38,008 bases of DNA from Acidobacteriota bacterium (GTDB lineage: Bacteria; Acidobacteriota; Terriglobia; Terriglobales; Acidobacteriaceae). The stretch lies in the NCBI GenBank assembly GCA_021790655.1, contig JAJYGR010000250.1, positions 1 to 38,008 of the forward strand, read 5' to 3'. Positions 9,350-18,829 of this stretch are shown here, in pieces. A program made the translations under genes and the position numbers. Each line of letters begins with the position of its first letter. The stretch's first letter is position 1. The notes under the pieces were generated by a model. That model was not told the origin of the DNA. It searched no databases and saw nothing but the letters and a program-made list of their open reading frames with translations.

Positions 9350-11311
9350 ATGCCATCGAGACCTCAGCACCGTTTGCCGGACCGTCTTCTCACCGCTGTG
9401 GCCATATCCTTCTTGCTGTGCGCCAGTGTGGGTCTTTTGACGGACTGGGTGCCCTACGAGGACCTGACACACTGGACCTACGACTTTCTGGTCAACCATG
9501 GCAGATATGGCAAACCCTCTTCGGATTTGGTGCTGGTCGACTTCGACGATGCCACTTTCAACAGGATTCAGCGCTATCCCATTCCGCGCGCCGACTTCGC
9601 CAGGGTGGTGCAGGCGGTTGGCGAAGCGAGGCCAAAACTGATTGGAGTGGACATTTTTCTTTCCGAACCGCGCTCGCCGCAATCCGATGCCGCGATGCAG
9701 CAGGCCCTTGCCGCCGCAGGGAATGTCGTTCTGGCCAGCCAGGCCGGAGTGGGGCAACTGCCGCCGGTGTTGCCGTTGCCCCTGTTCTGCAAGCCGGAGG
9801 CGACAGGTTTTGCCTCGGGCTTTTGTTCCGATCAGCAGCCAGGCGCGTACGGTTACGCATTTATCAATATGCCGATCGACAGCGATGGCTTCATCCGCCA
9901 GATGGAACTCTTCGTGGGGACGCCCAAGCCCGCGGTGTCGTTTCCGGTGATGCTTGCCGAGGAGTTTACTGGCAAGGCGATCCGTCCGTTAGATGCACAC
10001 CACGCCTTCTTCAATGGACACGCCATTCCCTACGCCGACACGCTGCACAAGACAGTGCTGATCGGCCACTGGAGCCCGGAACCGGTGCGTCGAATCTCTG
10101 CCTGGTCTGTATTGACCGGCCAGGTGCCACCGGATGTATTCCGCGACAAACTGGTGTTGATCGGTCAGGGGAGCGATGCCGCCCGCGACCGGCACTTTAC
10201 GCCGATATTCCGTGTGCGCCAACCGGATGGCAAACGTGAACGATTGAGTGGAACGGAAATCCACGCTGCCGCTATCCAGACCCTGCTCAATGGCGATGCG
10301 ATTGCCGTCACGCCGACGATCTGGATGTGGCTGGTAAACCTGCTGGTGGTTGGCCCGTTTGCATATTGCATCATGCGCTTGCGGCTGCGCAGCGGCTTCA
10401 TCGTTACTTTCGGAACCATGTGGGCCATCTACATTGCGGCGCAGATGGCGTTTACATTCGGCAGACTTTGGTTTCCCTATCTGACGACAGAACTTGCCGT
10501 TGCCGCGGCGTTGCCTGCCGGGGTGGCCTATCAATACGTCCGCGAGCAGTTGTTGCATTCCGAGACACGCAAGCAGCAGGAAGAGTTGATGGGATTGTTC
10601 TCTCGCTACGTCGATCCTGAAGTGGCCCATACCATTTGGTTGCGGCGAAATGAATTGAGTCTGGCTGGAGAAGAACGCGTCGCGACCGTGCTGTTCACCG
10701 ACATTCGCAGCTTTACCGCGCTCACCGCAGGCAAACCGTCGCAGACGGTCCTGCGCTGGCTGAATTATTACTTCACAGAGATGGATGACATCGTTCGCGC
10801 CCATGGTGGGTTCCTGAATAAATTCATCGGGGATGGTCTTCTGGTGGTTTTTGGCATCCCGCTGTCGCAAGGCCGTGAGCGGGACGCCATCCAGGCTGTC
10901 CGTACCGCGCTGGCCATGCTCGCCAGCCTGGAGGAGATGAACCGACAACACGCCGGACAGGAGGATTTCCCGGAGATCCACATTGGCATCGGTATTCACA
11001 CCGGCACTCTGACTTGCGGCAGTGTCGGCTCGGCAAAGCGGCTGGAGTATTCCGTCATCGGCGAGACAGTCAACCTCGCCTCGAGGCTGGAGGCTCTCAC
11101 CAAGGACTATCCAGCAGAAATCATCCTGACGGAAAGCACCTATGAACTGGTCCGGAGTACTTACCCCGAAATACACTCCCTCGGCATGGCCAAGGTTCGC
11201 GGATTTGAAGGGCCGGTTGCAATCTACACTGTAAACTCGAAAACGGCAAAGGAACCTGTCAGCGGCACATCGCCGCCCCGTGCCGCCACCAACTCTGGAG
11301 TAGGAACATGA
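9350..11311 (+). CDS. CHASE2-domain class III (IIIb) nucleotide cyclase, probable adenylate cyclase
   Basis: A 653-residue membrane protein (ATG at 9350; a TTG at 9320 is possible). One TM helix (about 12-30), an extracytoplasmic CHASE2 sensor (about 40-310), three TM helices (about 323-395), then a cytoplasmic catalytic domain (about 440-620). Class III residues are complete: metal Asp D451 (LFTDIRSF) and D495 (KFIGDG), purine-contacting Lys K491, Ser S568 (EYSVIGETVN) in the position that is Thr/Ser in class IIIb, Asn N575 and transition-state Arg R579 (NLASRLE). This favours cAMP from ATP, although product specificity cannot be proven from sequence. Its stop overlaps the next start by ATGA. 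It likely senses a periplasmic signal and feeds cyclic nucleotide to local receptors. Confidence 0.9.
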   Translation: MPSRPQHRLPDRLLTAVAISFLLCASVGLLTDWVPYEDLTHWTYDFLVNHGRYGKPSSDLVLVDFDDATFNRIQRYPIPRADFARVVQAVGEARPKLIGVDIFLSEPRSPQSDAAMQQALAAAGNVVLASQAGVGQLPPVLPLPLFCKPEATGFASGFCSDQQPGAYGYAFINMPIDSDGFIRQMELFVGTPKPAVSFPVMLAEEFTGKAIRPLDAHHAFFNGHAIPYADTLHKTVLIGHWSPEPVRRISAWSVLTGQVPPDVFRDKLVLIGQGSDAARDRHFTPIFRVRQPDGKRERLSGTEIHAAAIQTLLNGDAIAVTPTIWMWLVNLLVVGPFAYCIMRLRLRSGFIVTFGTMWAIYIAAQMAFTFGRLWFPYLTTELAVAAALPAGVAYQYVREQLLHSETRKQQEELMGLFSRYVDPEVAHTIWLRRNELSLAGEERVATVLFTDIRSFTALTAGKPSQTVLRWLNYYFTEMDDIVRAHGGFLNKFIGDGLLVVFGIPLSQGRERDAIQAVRTALAMLASLEEMNRQHAGQEDFPEIHIGIGIHTGTLTCGSVGSAKRLEYSVIGETVNLASRLEALTKDYPAEIILTESTYELVRSTYPEIHSLGMAKVRGFEGPVAIYTVNSKTAKEPVSGTSPPRAATNSGVGT

Positions 11312-12042
11312 GACGATTTGCACCGATCTTCGGCTGTGCGCTGACCATTGCTTCTCTCGGTCTGTCGGCACAAAACACGCAACCCGCGCCGCAGCAAAAC
11401 ATACAACAGCAAAAGACCGCTGCCAGCAGGCCCAGGCGTGTACATGCCAAACTCGATGGCTTTGAGCTTGCTTCGGGCGCGGCGCCGGCCAACCAGATTG
11501 GCGGCGCATCGCGTGGCTTCGGCGGCGTGACACTCTACGCGCCGCGCAAGGCGCTGGTCTACACATTGCACCCGGTCTTCTACTGGGGCGGCATAACATC
11601 GAACACGCGCTATGTTTTCCGCCTGATGGATATGCGCGATGAAACCATCTTCCAGACTGAAGTCACCGGCGATTCCCTTGCCTACCCCGCAAGCGCTCCC
11701 ACGCTGATTCCTGGCAAAACGTATTCCTGGACAGTGCAACCCAGATTGGACATGCTGGGTGGCCCAGCGCCTCCAGCGATGATCGTTATCGCCGATGCGT
11801 CCAAACGGCAGCAGATCGCCGATGCCATCGCACAGACACAAGGTGCAGACTTGGGGGCCGCGTTGAAGCGCGCCCAGATCTTCACGGATGATCGCCTGTG
11901 GTATGACGCCATCGACGCCTACACACAATTGATCCGGCAGTATCCGGACCAGAAGCAGTTGTATGACAAACGCGGGACGATCTACGCGCAGATACCGGCC
12001 ACGCAGAAACTCGCCGACGCTGACTTTGAGAAGGCGAGTTGA
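11308..12042 (+). CDS. DUF928-like exported protein with C-terminal TPR-like segment
   Basis: A 244-residue exported protein (signal peptide about 1-21, then a Gln-rich linker). Residues about 60-175 carry the DUF928 layout: a GGASRGF motif, ALVYTLHPVFYWGG corresponding to the family's PTFWWYVP strand, and TLIPGKTYSWTV corresponding to the LxxGKxYxW strand. A short helical repeat follows (about 195-244; YDAIDAYTQLIRQYPD), resembling one and a half TPRs. DUF928 proteins often occur beside CHASE2 and caspase or CHAT proteins, especially in cyanobacteria, which is the context here. The start overlaps the cyclase stop (ATGA), so expression is coupled. Role unknown, probably a periplasmic partner of the CHASE2 sensor or the caspase. 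Confidence 0.75.
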   Translation: MRRFAPIFGCALTIASLGLSAQNTQPAPQQNIQQQKTAASRPRRVHAKLDGFELASGAAPANQIGGASRGFGGVTLYAPRKALVYTLHPVFYWGGITSNTRYVFRLMDMRDETIFQTEVTGDSLAYPASAPTLIPGKTYSWTVQPRLDMLGGPAPPAMIVIADASKRQQIADAIAQTQGADLGAALKRAQIFTDDRLWYDAIDAYTQLIRQYPDQKQLYDKRGTIYAQIPATQKLADADFEKAS

Positions 12043-12058
12043 TCCATTCTGACTATCC

Positions 12059-12174
12059 AGAGCAAGAGCACAGATACTGTGATGTGGCGAGTTGAAATGG
12101 TGTGCAGCCGTTCTTTGAAGGAACGGCTGCGTTGAGAGCGGCTTTCCAGCTTACACCTTCTGTGCTCTTGCTCT
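12059..12174. repeat. 116-bp nested inverted repeat between convergent genes
   Basis: The outer arms are a perfect 16-bp inverted repeat: AGAGCAAGAGCACAGA at 12059-12074 and its reverse complement at 12159-12174. Inside lies a perfect 10-bp hairpin with a 7-base loop (12104-12113 paired with 12121-12130). The right arm reaches into the stop codon of the convergent membrane-protein gene. There is no U-tract after either stem, so it is not a classic intrinsic terminator, though it could protect or end both transcripts. It could also be a miniature mobile or REP-like palindromic element. No clear target-site duplication was seen. Confidence 0.8.
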
Positions 12175-12781
12175 AGCCGATCAACAGAACGCAAAAGATA
12201 AGAACCGCACCCACCAGACTGAACATGGCCGTATGTAGTCGGTCGGATTTGATCTGCCGAATCAGGGAGACCATCAGCACCTCCTCGCACATGGAGGACA
12301 GCAGATCCTCATCGCCAGACTGTTTCAACGCCGCGAAGTAGGAATCGTGCGATTCGCTCAGGATATCGACATCAACGGTGTTGCGGAGCGTGTGCAGCAG
12401 CCAATGACCACGCTTGTTGTGGCCAATAAAAAATCTAGGACCGTGAGCTGCATGCGCTCCACCATCTCCAGGCACGGAAGGCTTTGTCGAATGCGGCTTA
12501 ATGGTCGGAAAGATGACTCGAAGACAAACCAGCAGCGTCCAGATCACTGAGAGCATGAACACGATGAACAGGACCTGGTGGGCTTGGTCGCGCATCCGGG
12601 CAACGTGGCCGCTTTGCAGCGCCGCCGCCACCATTCCCGAGAGCAGCGTCACGCAAAAAGCCGCCTTGGTGTCGATAAAGCGGATCGTGTTCTGCGTGTC
12701 CTCCACGATCTTGTAGAGGAATTCAAGATGACTGGAATACTTGGGTTGTGCAACACGCGTTGCCAGATCGCTATCTTGCAT
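12173..12781 (-). CDS. Pycsar TM-type (DUF5706-like) membrane effector-like protein
   Basis: A 202-residue protein with a short polar N-terminus, a helix LEFLYKIVEDTQNTIRFIDTKA and TM helices at about 40-58, 68-92 and 183-202. The motif of an amphipathic helix with D-x-K-A leading into the first TM, a pair of early TM helices, a soluble middle ending SMCEEVLMVSLIRQIKSDRLHTA, and a final TM matches the membrane effector family of Pycsar defence systems (DUF5706). In characterised Pycsar, such proteins respond to cCMP or cUMP and damage the membrane. Here it is convergent with a cyclase cassette, but that cyclase looks like a class IIIb adenylate cyclase, so a canonical Pycsar pair is not shown. 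Family assignment is by pattern only. Confidence 0.65.
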   Translation of the reverse strand: MQDSDLATRVAQPKYSSHLEFLYKIVEDTQNTIRFIDTKAAFCVTLLSGMVAAALQSGHVARMRDQAHQVLFIVFMLSVIWTLLVCLRVIFPTIKPHSTKPSVPGDGGAHAAHGPRFFIGHNKRGHWLLHTLRNTVDVDILSESHDSYFAALKQSGDEDLLSSMCEEVLMVSLIRQIKSDRLHTAMFSLVGAVLIFCVLLIG

Positions 12782-12887
12782 GTGGAGGAGTTTAGCAGAG
12801 GCATGGAAAATACGGTTGCCTCCAGGCGCACGAGAAGATACGCTGCATGAGTGTCCCGGCTCTGATCAACCATTTTGCCTTGCGTGC

Positions 12888-15047
12888 ATGACCATAACAT
12901 CTCAAATTCGGTGGCGACGGTGTTCGGCCTGCGTATTGGTCTTGAGTGCCGTGACGGCAACTGCTGCCGCCCAGCAACCGAGTGTAACGGAGACGCGACG
13001 CGACAGCGCCCCTCAGCAACAACTTCCCCAACAAACCCACCGGACAACCGGCGCGCTACAGGGAATAGTGACCGACCCGGAAGGCTCTCCATTGCCCGGC
13101 GTGCAGGTCCGATTGAACCACGCAGACGGAAGCCTTCTTGGAACTGTGCAGACCGCAGGCGACGGAATTTTCCGCGTCCTGCACATTCCACCAGGAGTAT
13201 ACGTTCTGTCGCTGACACCTCCGCCTAGCCTTGCGCCTGCAGGCGGCGCGCCGTCGATCCAACCGGGCGTCCGCTTGAACGCCGGCGAGGTGCTAACGGT
13301 ACAGATAAAGCTGGATGTTGTCCGCTCCTACCGCTCTCCAATCCCGCAGACTCCAACCCAAACCGGCAGTGCGCCGTCCTACAAGGAGTTGAGCCGTCGT
13401 CCGGATGCGGAGGGGGCATTGGTGCCCGCAGCGGAGGCGCAGGTCCCGCCGGATTCGAAGCTATACCAGACCCAAGCGTATCGCTGGGACACCGGCCTGC
13501 CCGATTTCCCCAACTACCACCGCTATGACGCAGCCGCCGAAGCGCCGTATGTACTGGGCCATTGGTATGATCCCTTCAATCGCAACCGTCTTAAGGGTGA
13601 CTATCCGATCTTGGGACAGAAGACTTTCTTCAGCTTCACCGCCGACGCCCTCACAGCCATCGATGGCAGACGCCTGCCCGTTCCCTCCGGCCAATCTGCG
13701 GTGAGGCCGGATTCGTCGCAATTTTTTGGCCGGGGAGGACAGTTCTTTTTGGATGAGACGTTCCGTTTCACCTTCGACCTGTTCCACGGCGATACGGCCG
13801 CTTTCCGTCCCGTTGACTGGCGCATTCGCATCACTCCCGCAGCCGATATCAACTATCTCGCGGCGCGTGAGAATGGTGTTGTCAGCCCGGACGTGCGCGC
13901 CGGAACGACGCGCCTGGATGGATGGGTGGGTCTGCAGGAAGCCTTCGCAGAAGTGAAACTGCACGACTTTGGCCCCGATTACGACTTTATGAATCTGCGG
14001 GCTGGAATTCAGGCCTTCAACAGCGACTTTCGGGCCTTTATCTTCGCCGACGAGCAGCCCGGGGTGCGTCTCTTCGGCAATCTGCGCTCCAACCGCATCC
14101 AGTACAACCTCGCCGGGTTCGATCTGCTGGAGAAGAACACCAACAGCGGTCTGAATACCTTTGACCGGCGCAGCCGCGATGTTGCCGTTGCCAATGTTTT
14201 CATTCAGGACTTTTTCGCCAAAGGCTATACCACTGAGTTCAGCTACGACTTCGCGCGCGACAACGCCACCATCCACTATAACGACAATGGTTTCCTGGTG
14301 CGGCCTGCGCCCATTGGGACCTTTGCGCCGCACCGTGTGGACGCGCATTACTTCGGCTGGACAGGAGACGGCCATATTGGCGTCATCAACGTCGATAATG
14401 CCTTTTACCAGGCTCTGGGAAACGACACGTTGAACCCGCTAGCGGGAAAGCGCGTCGATATCAACGCCCAACTGGCCGCACTGGAGCTTTCTCGCGACCG
14501 CGATTGGCTTCGCTATCGCGTCTCCTTCCTTTATGCCTCCGGCGACAGCAACCCGCGCGACGGCACCGGGCGCGGCTTCAGTTCCATAGTGGATGGGGAG
14601 AGCTTCGCCGGAGGCGAGTTCAGCTTCTTCAATCGCGAAGGCATTCCCCTGACCAGCACCGGAGTGGCCCTGACATCTCCGGACAGCTTTCTTCCAGACC
14701 TGCGCTCCAGCAAGGACGAAGGGCAATCGAATTTCGTAAACCCGGGCATTTATTTATACAATGCGGGCGTCGACGCAAAGCTGACGCCATCGTTGAAAGT
14801 GGTGGGGAATGTGAACTTCATGCAGTTCGCGCGCACCCAGCCGCTCATCTTCCTGCTACAGCAGAATGGGGTGCGCAGGACCATTGGTGTGGACTCGAGC
14901 CTGGGCTTCCTCTATCGTCCTCGTCTGTCGGAAAACATCCAGGTCCTTGGCGGCCTTGCGGTCCTTGCTCCTGGACAGGGACTCCGCGACATTTACACTA
15001 GCCAGACACTGATTTCGGCTTTTGGCACCATTCGGTTTCAGTTTTAG
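12888..15047 (+). CDS. Outer-membrane beta-barrel protein with CarboxypepD regulatory-like domain
   Basis: Start set at the ATG at 12888, where a normal signal peptide begins (MTITSQIRWRRCSACVLVL, cleavage near AAAQQ); the frame is open further upstream without a sensible N-terminus. The 719-residue protein has a Gln/Pro-rich linker, then a CarboxypepD_reg-like beta-sandwich (about 55-120: GALQGIVTDPEGSPLPGVQV, FRVLHIPPGVYVL). The rest (about 190-719) has alternating hydrophobic/aromatic strands and ends in GTIRFQF, a terminal Phe typical of outer-membrane barrels. No TonB plug is obvious. The gene directly precedes a decaheme cytochrome gene, so I infer a porin-like sheath for an electron conduit. 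Its 5' end is divergent from the Pycsar-like gene. Confidence 0.75.
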   Translation: MTITSQIRWRRCSACVLVLSAVTATAAAQQPSVTETRRDSAPQQQLPQQTHRTTGALQGIVTDPEGSPLPGVQVRLNHADGSLLGTVQTAGDGIFRVLHIPPGVYVLSLTPPPSLAPAGGAPSIQPGVRLNAGEVLTVQIKLDVVRSYRSPIPQTPTQTGSAPSYKELSRRPDAEGALVPAAEAQVPPDSKLYQTQAYRWDTGLPDFPNYHRYDAAAEAPYVLGHWYDPFNRNRLKGDYPILGQKTFFSFTADALTAIDGRRLPVPSGQSAVRPDSSQFFGRGGQFFLDETFRFTFDLFHGDTAAFRPVDWRIRITPAADINYLAARENGVVSPDVRAGTTRLDGWVGLQEAFAEVKLHDFGPDYDFMNLRAGIQAFNSDFRAFIFADEQPGVRLFGNLRSNRIQYNLAGFDLLEKNTNSGLNTFDRRSRDVAVANVFIQDFFAKGYTTEFSYDFARDNATIHYNDNGFLVRPAPIGTFAPHRVDAHYFGWTGDGHIGVINVDNAFYQALGNDTLNPLAGKRVDINAQLAALELSRDRDWLRYRVSFLYASGDSNPRDGTGRGFSSIVDGESFAGGEFSFFNREGIPLTSTGVALTSPDSFLPDLRSSKDEGQSNFVNPGIYLYNAGVDAKLTPSLKVVGNVNFMQFARTQPLIFLLQQNGVRRTIGVDSSLGFLYRPRLSENIQVLGGLAVLAPGQGLRDIYTSQTLISAFGTIRFQF

Positions 15048-15076
15048 TTTTTCGACCGTATTTTTAGGGAGGCAGT

Positions 15077-18000
15077 CTGCCGCAACGCTCCAATCCGCAC
15101 TCGCAGTTGCGTGACCGCTGGACACTTCTGCTGTTGGCGTGTCTGTCGGTCGCGGTACTGTGGAACAGATCGCTTCCCAATGCCGTACATGCGGGGCAGC
15201 GAGCGGCCAACCCTACGATCCAGATGTCTGAGTCGCCGCATCAGGCCCAGCAGGCCAGCGTGGGCTGTATCACCTGCCACACCGGCATCTCCCACGCCAA
15301 CATGCATCAGGAAAACATCGTCATCCTGGGGTGCGCGGACTGTCACGGAGGGAATGCGGCCATCTCCATCGCAGGCGCGAAAGGCTCGCGCGAGTACGCG
15401 GCTGCCGAGAGCAAGGCGCACATCCACTCGCGGCTGGCAGCCGACAACGTGAACGGCGGACACCCCGTCCGCGAATACACGCGCTGGATCGAGGAGAGTT
15501 TCGAGTATGTTCGCTTCGTCAATCCCGGAGATCTGCGCGTAGCTGCTGTCACCTGCGGGGCCTGTCACGGGCAGGAAACGCGCAATGTACGAAGCAGCAT
15601 GATGACCCACGGCGCAATGCTGTGGGAAGCGGCGCTTTATAACAATGGCGCATATCCCTACAAAAACGCCCACTTCGGCGAGTCCTACGATGAGAACGGA
15701 AAGCCGCAGCGCCTGCGCACCTTCCCCCCGCCCACGCCGGAGGAGACCAGGACCAAGGGGGTGCTGCCGTATCTCGATCCACTTCAGCGATGGGAGGTTT
15801 CGCAACCGGGAAATATGTTGCGCGCCTTCGAACGCGGTGGCGAGAAAAAGAGTGAGATCGGCAATCCCAGCCCGGATGAGACCGCCGGGGAGCCGGACAT
15901 AAAACTGAGCGAACGCGGCCTGGGCACCAACCTGCGGACAGACCCGGTCTTTCTGGGATTGCAGAAGACGCGCCTTCTAGACCCTCTGCTATCGTTTCCC
16001 GGGACCAACGACCAGCCCGGCGACTACCGCTCCAGCGGCTGCTCGGGCTGCCATGTGGTGTATGCCAATGACCGTGACCCCATGCACTCAGCCTATGCCG
16101 CCCGATTCGGCAACATGGGTCGTAGTGCCAGCAACGACCCTACGATCGACAAGACTGCGAGTGGTCATCCGATTGTGCATGCCTTCACCAAAGCGATCCC
16201 CTCCAGCCAGTGCATGACTTGCCACATGCACCCGGGAACGAACATGGAGGCCAGCTACTACGGCCTTACCTGGTGGGACAATGAAGTCGATGGCGATGCG
16301 ATGTACCCGAAGAAACAGCACAATCCAAGCCCGCAGCAGTTGCACGATGTACATGCGCGCAACCCGGAGGCCGCGGCACCTCGCGGCCTGTGGTCCAACC
16401 TCGATTTTCTGGAGAAGACAGGCACGCCGGAGTTCAACGCCAAGCTGAAAGATACCCAGTTCGCCGACTTTCACAGCCACGGATGGATCTTCCGCTCCGT
16501 CTACAAACGCGACCGCAAGGGCAGGCTGCTCGACGCGAATGACAAGATCGTTCCGTTCGATGACCCGGACGCCATGGGCAAGGCCGTTCACCTTGCGGAC
16601 ATTCATCTGGAAAAAGGAATGCAGTGCGTCGATTGCCACTTCACCCAGGATGTCCACGGCAATGGCAAACTTTACGGCGAGACCCGCAATGCTGTGGAGA
16701 TCGGCTGCACGGACTGCCATGGGACCATCTACAAGAGGGCCGCGCTGGTGACCACCGGTCCCGCCTCGGCGGGCGACGAATCGAGCGACCTGCTGCGGCT
16801 GCGCACCCCCTTCCAACAGCGGCGCTTTTACTGGCGCGACGGCAGGCTCTATCAACGGTCGAATGTGATCGAAGGCAAGCAGTGGGAGGTGGTGCAGGTG
16901 CTCGACAGCATCACGCCAGGCAATGCGCATTACAGCGAGAAGTCGCGCCTTGCCAAGACATTGCAAAAGGACGGCGTCACCTGGGGGCACACCGAAGCGA
17001 TGCAGAAGCTGGCCCATGCCGACTCACTCATGACCTGCTACAGTTGCCACTCTTCCTGGACCACCTCCTGCTTCGGCTGCCACCTTTCGATGAGTGCCAA
17101 CCAGAAGACGCCCATGCTGCACAACGAGGGCGAGACAACGCGCAACTGGACTTCGTATAACTTCGATGTGCTGCGCGACGACGTGTACATGCTGGGCATC
17201 GATGGAACGGTGACCGGCAACCGGGTGGCGCCGGTGCGTTCCTCCTGCGCGATTGTCGTGAGTTCGCAGAACGTGAACCGCGACTGGATTTATCGAATGC
17301 AGCAGACCGTCTCCGCTCCGGGGTTCAGCGGAGAGGCGTTCAGCACCTACGTTCCGCACACCGTCCGCGCCAGAGAGACCAAGGGCTGCACCGATTGCCA
17401 CGTCTCGCGTCAGGGCGACAACAACGCATGGATGGCGCAGGTCCTGGTCCAGGGCACGAACTTCCTCAACTTCATGGGCAAGTACATCTATGTCGCCGAC
17501 GGCAGCCACGGGTTCGAGGGCGTCTCTATCGCCGAGAGCAGCGACCCGCCAGCGGTGATTGGCAGCGACTTGCAGCAGATGGCCTATCCCGACGACTATA
17601 AGAAATTTTTGCGCAGCGGACGGAAGTTGAAACAGGCATACAGTCACGAAGGCAACTCCGTGCTCGACGTGCAATTGCGCGGCGAATATCTTTACGCCGC
17701 CATGGGCAAAGGCGGCTTCCGAATCTTCGATGTCGCGGCCATCGACATCAAAGACGACTCCCAGCGGATAAAGACCGCTCCTGTTTCGCCGCTGGGGCAG
17801 CGCCTGTATGTTAAGACGAAATACGCCACTGCCGTCGCTTCGCCGTCCACGCTAGCGCTCGACCCCGCGCGCACGCAGTTGCCGGAAAACGAGGAACAAA
17901 AAATCGCGCCGCTGTACGCTTTCCTGTATGTGACGGACAAGTACGAGGGGCTGGTCGTCATCGGCGACCCGAAGACCGGCGTTGCGACCCTGCTCGATGG

Positions 18001-18829
18001 CAACCCGCGCAACAATTTCCTGAAGCGCGCGCTCGCCTTCAACCCCGGCGGCAAACTCAACGGAGCGCGCCGCATCACCATCGCCGGGACCTATGCCTAT
18101 ATCCTGTGCGACCGGGGGATGGAAGTGGTGGATCTGGCAAACCCGCTCGATCCCAAGATCACCGCGGAGATTGGAGCGCCCAACATTGTCGATGGACGCG
18201 GCGTCGCCGTGCAGTTCCGCTATGCGTTTGTGGTGGACCGCGAGGGGCTGAAGGTCTTCGATGTCACACATCTCGACAGGCCGGTCCGCGTGGGCGGCAC
18301 AGTCCCCTTTGCCGATGCGCGCAATGTATATGTGGCGCGCACCTATGCCTACATCTCCGCTGGCGCGCAGGGCGTTGCCATCGTCGATGTCGAGCGGCCC
18401 GAGAAGCCCCGGCTCTACAAGATGTTCAATGCCAATGGAGAGATGAACGATGTGAACGACATCAAGATCGGCATGGTCAACTCCAGCCAGTTCGCCTTTG
18501 TGGCGGACGGCAGGAACGGAATGCGCGTGGTGCAGTTGTTCTCGCCCAAGTCGCAGGCCGGTTTTTACGGATTCAGCCCCGAGCCGGTGCCGAGGCTGAT
18601 TGCGACCCGCAGGACGAGCGGCCCCGCGCTGGCAATCTCGAAAGGCATTGACCGCGACCGCGCTGTGGATGAAAGCGGCAATCAGCTTTCAGTCTTTGGC
18701 AGGCGCGGCGCCCGGCCCTTCAACGGCGAAGAAATGCGCCGCATGTACCTCCGCGCGGGCAAGCTGTACACCGTCACCGACACTCCTCCCGGTCCGGCGA
18801 CAGACACAAAAACTATCGCTTCGAAGTAA
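15077..18829 (+). CDS. Decaheme c-type cytochrome fused to LVIVD-repeat propeller
   Basis: An exported multiheme protein. The first half carries ten CXXCH heme-binding motifs (CITCH, CADCH, CGACH, CSGCH, CMTCH, CVDCH, CTDCH, CYSCH, CFGCH, CTDCH), about residues 54-765 counted from the TTG at 15107. The second half (about 845-1170) has about six LVIVD-type repeats, for example [20 protein letters not shown] and [19 protein letters not shown], which build a surface propeller. A TTG start at 15107 gives 1240 residues, but the strong AGGGAGG (15066-15072) is well placed only for an in-frame CTG at 15077; I annotate that longer start with caution. The N-terminus has a hydrophobic signal segment. 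It lies 29 bases behind the barrel gene, so likely the electron-carrying partner. Its 3' end overlaps the convergent cytochrome gene by 17 bases. Confidence 0.85.
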   Translation: MPQRSNPHSQLRDRWTLLLLACLSVAVLWNRSLPNAVHAGQRAANPTIQMSESPHQAQQASVGCITCHTGISHANMHQENIVILGCADCHGGNAAISIAGAKGSREYAAAESKAHIHSRLAADNVNGGHPVREYTRWIEESFEYVRFVNPGDLRVAAVTCGACHGQETRNVRSSMMTHGAMLWEAALYNNGAYPYKNAHFGESYDENGKPQRLRTFPPPTPEETRTKGVLPYLDPLQRWEVSQPGNMLRAFERGGEKKSEIGNPSPDETAGEPDIKLSERGLGTNLRTDPVFLGLQKTRLLDPLLSFPGTNDQPGDYRSSGCSGCHVVYANDRDPMHSAYAARFGNMGRSASNDPTIDKTASGHPIVHAFTKAIPSSQCMTCHMHPGTNMEASYYGLTWWDNEVDGDAMYPKKQHNPSPQQLHDVHARNPEAAAPRGLWSNLDFLEKTGTPEFNAKLKDTQFADFHSHGWIFRSVYKRDRKGRLLDANDKIVPFDDPDAMGKAVHLADIHLEKGMQCVDCHFTQDVHGNGKLYGETRNAVEIGCTDCHGTIYKRAALVTTGPASAGDESSDLLRLRTPFQQRRFYWRDGRLYQRSNVIEGKQWEVVQVLDSITPGNAHYSEKSRLAKTLQKDGVTWGHTEAMQKLAHADSLMTCYSCHSSWTTSCFGCHLSMSANQKTPMLHNEGETTRNWTSYNFDVLRDDVYMLGIDGTVTGNRVAPVRSSCAIVVSSQNVNRDWIYRMQQTVSAPGFSGEAFSTYVPHTVRARETKGCTDCHVSRQGDNNAWMAQVLVQGTNFLNFMGKYIYVADGSHGFEGVSIAESSDPPAVIGSDLQQMAYPDDYKKFLRSGRKLKQAYSHEGNSVLDVQLRGEYLYAAMGKGGFRIFDVAAIDIKDDSQRIKTAPVSPLGQRLYVKTKYATAVASPSTLALDPARTQLPENEEQKIAPLYAFLYVTDKYEGLVVIGDPKTGVATLLDGNPRNNFLKRALAFNPGGKLNGARRITIAGTYAYILCDRGMEVVDLANPLDPKITAEIGAPNIVDGRGVAVQFRYAFVVDREGLKVFDVTHLDRPVRVGGTVPFADARNVYVARTYAYISAGAQGVAIVDVERPEKPRLYKMFNANGEMNDVNDIKIGMVNSSQFAFVADGRNGMRVVQLFSPKSQAGFYGFSPEPVPRLIATRRTSGPALAISKGIDRDRAVDESGNQLSVFGRRGARPFNGEEMRRMYLRAGKLYTVTDTPPGPATDTKTIASK

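Noticed and set aside
9989-11599. Long open frame (536 codons) on the minus strand over the cyclase and DUF928-like genes
   Set aside because: It is antisense to a clear CHASE2-cyclase gene, has no recognisable motif and reflects high-GC codon bias.
12104-12130. Intrinsic terminator
   Set aside because: The hairpin is perfect, but no run of T follows on either strand, so I list it only as part of the nested repeat.
9350-12781. Canonical Pycsar (PycC plus effector) system
   Set aside because: The cyclase has a CHASE2 sensor, four TM helices and the Lys/Ser purine-type residues of class IIIb, unlike compact PycC enzymes, and the two genes are convergent rather than in one operon.
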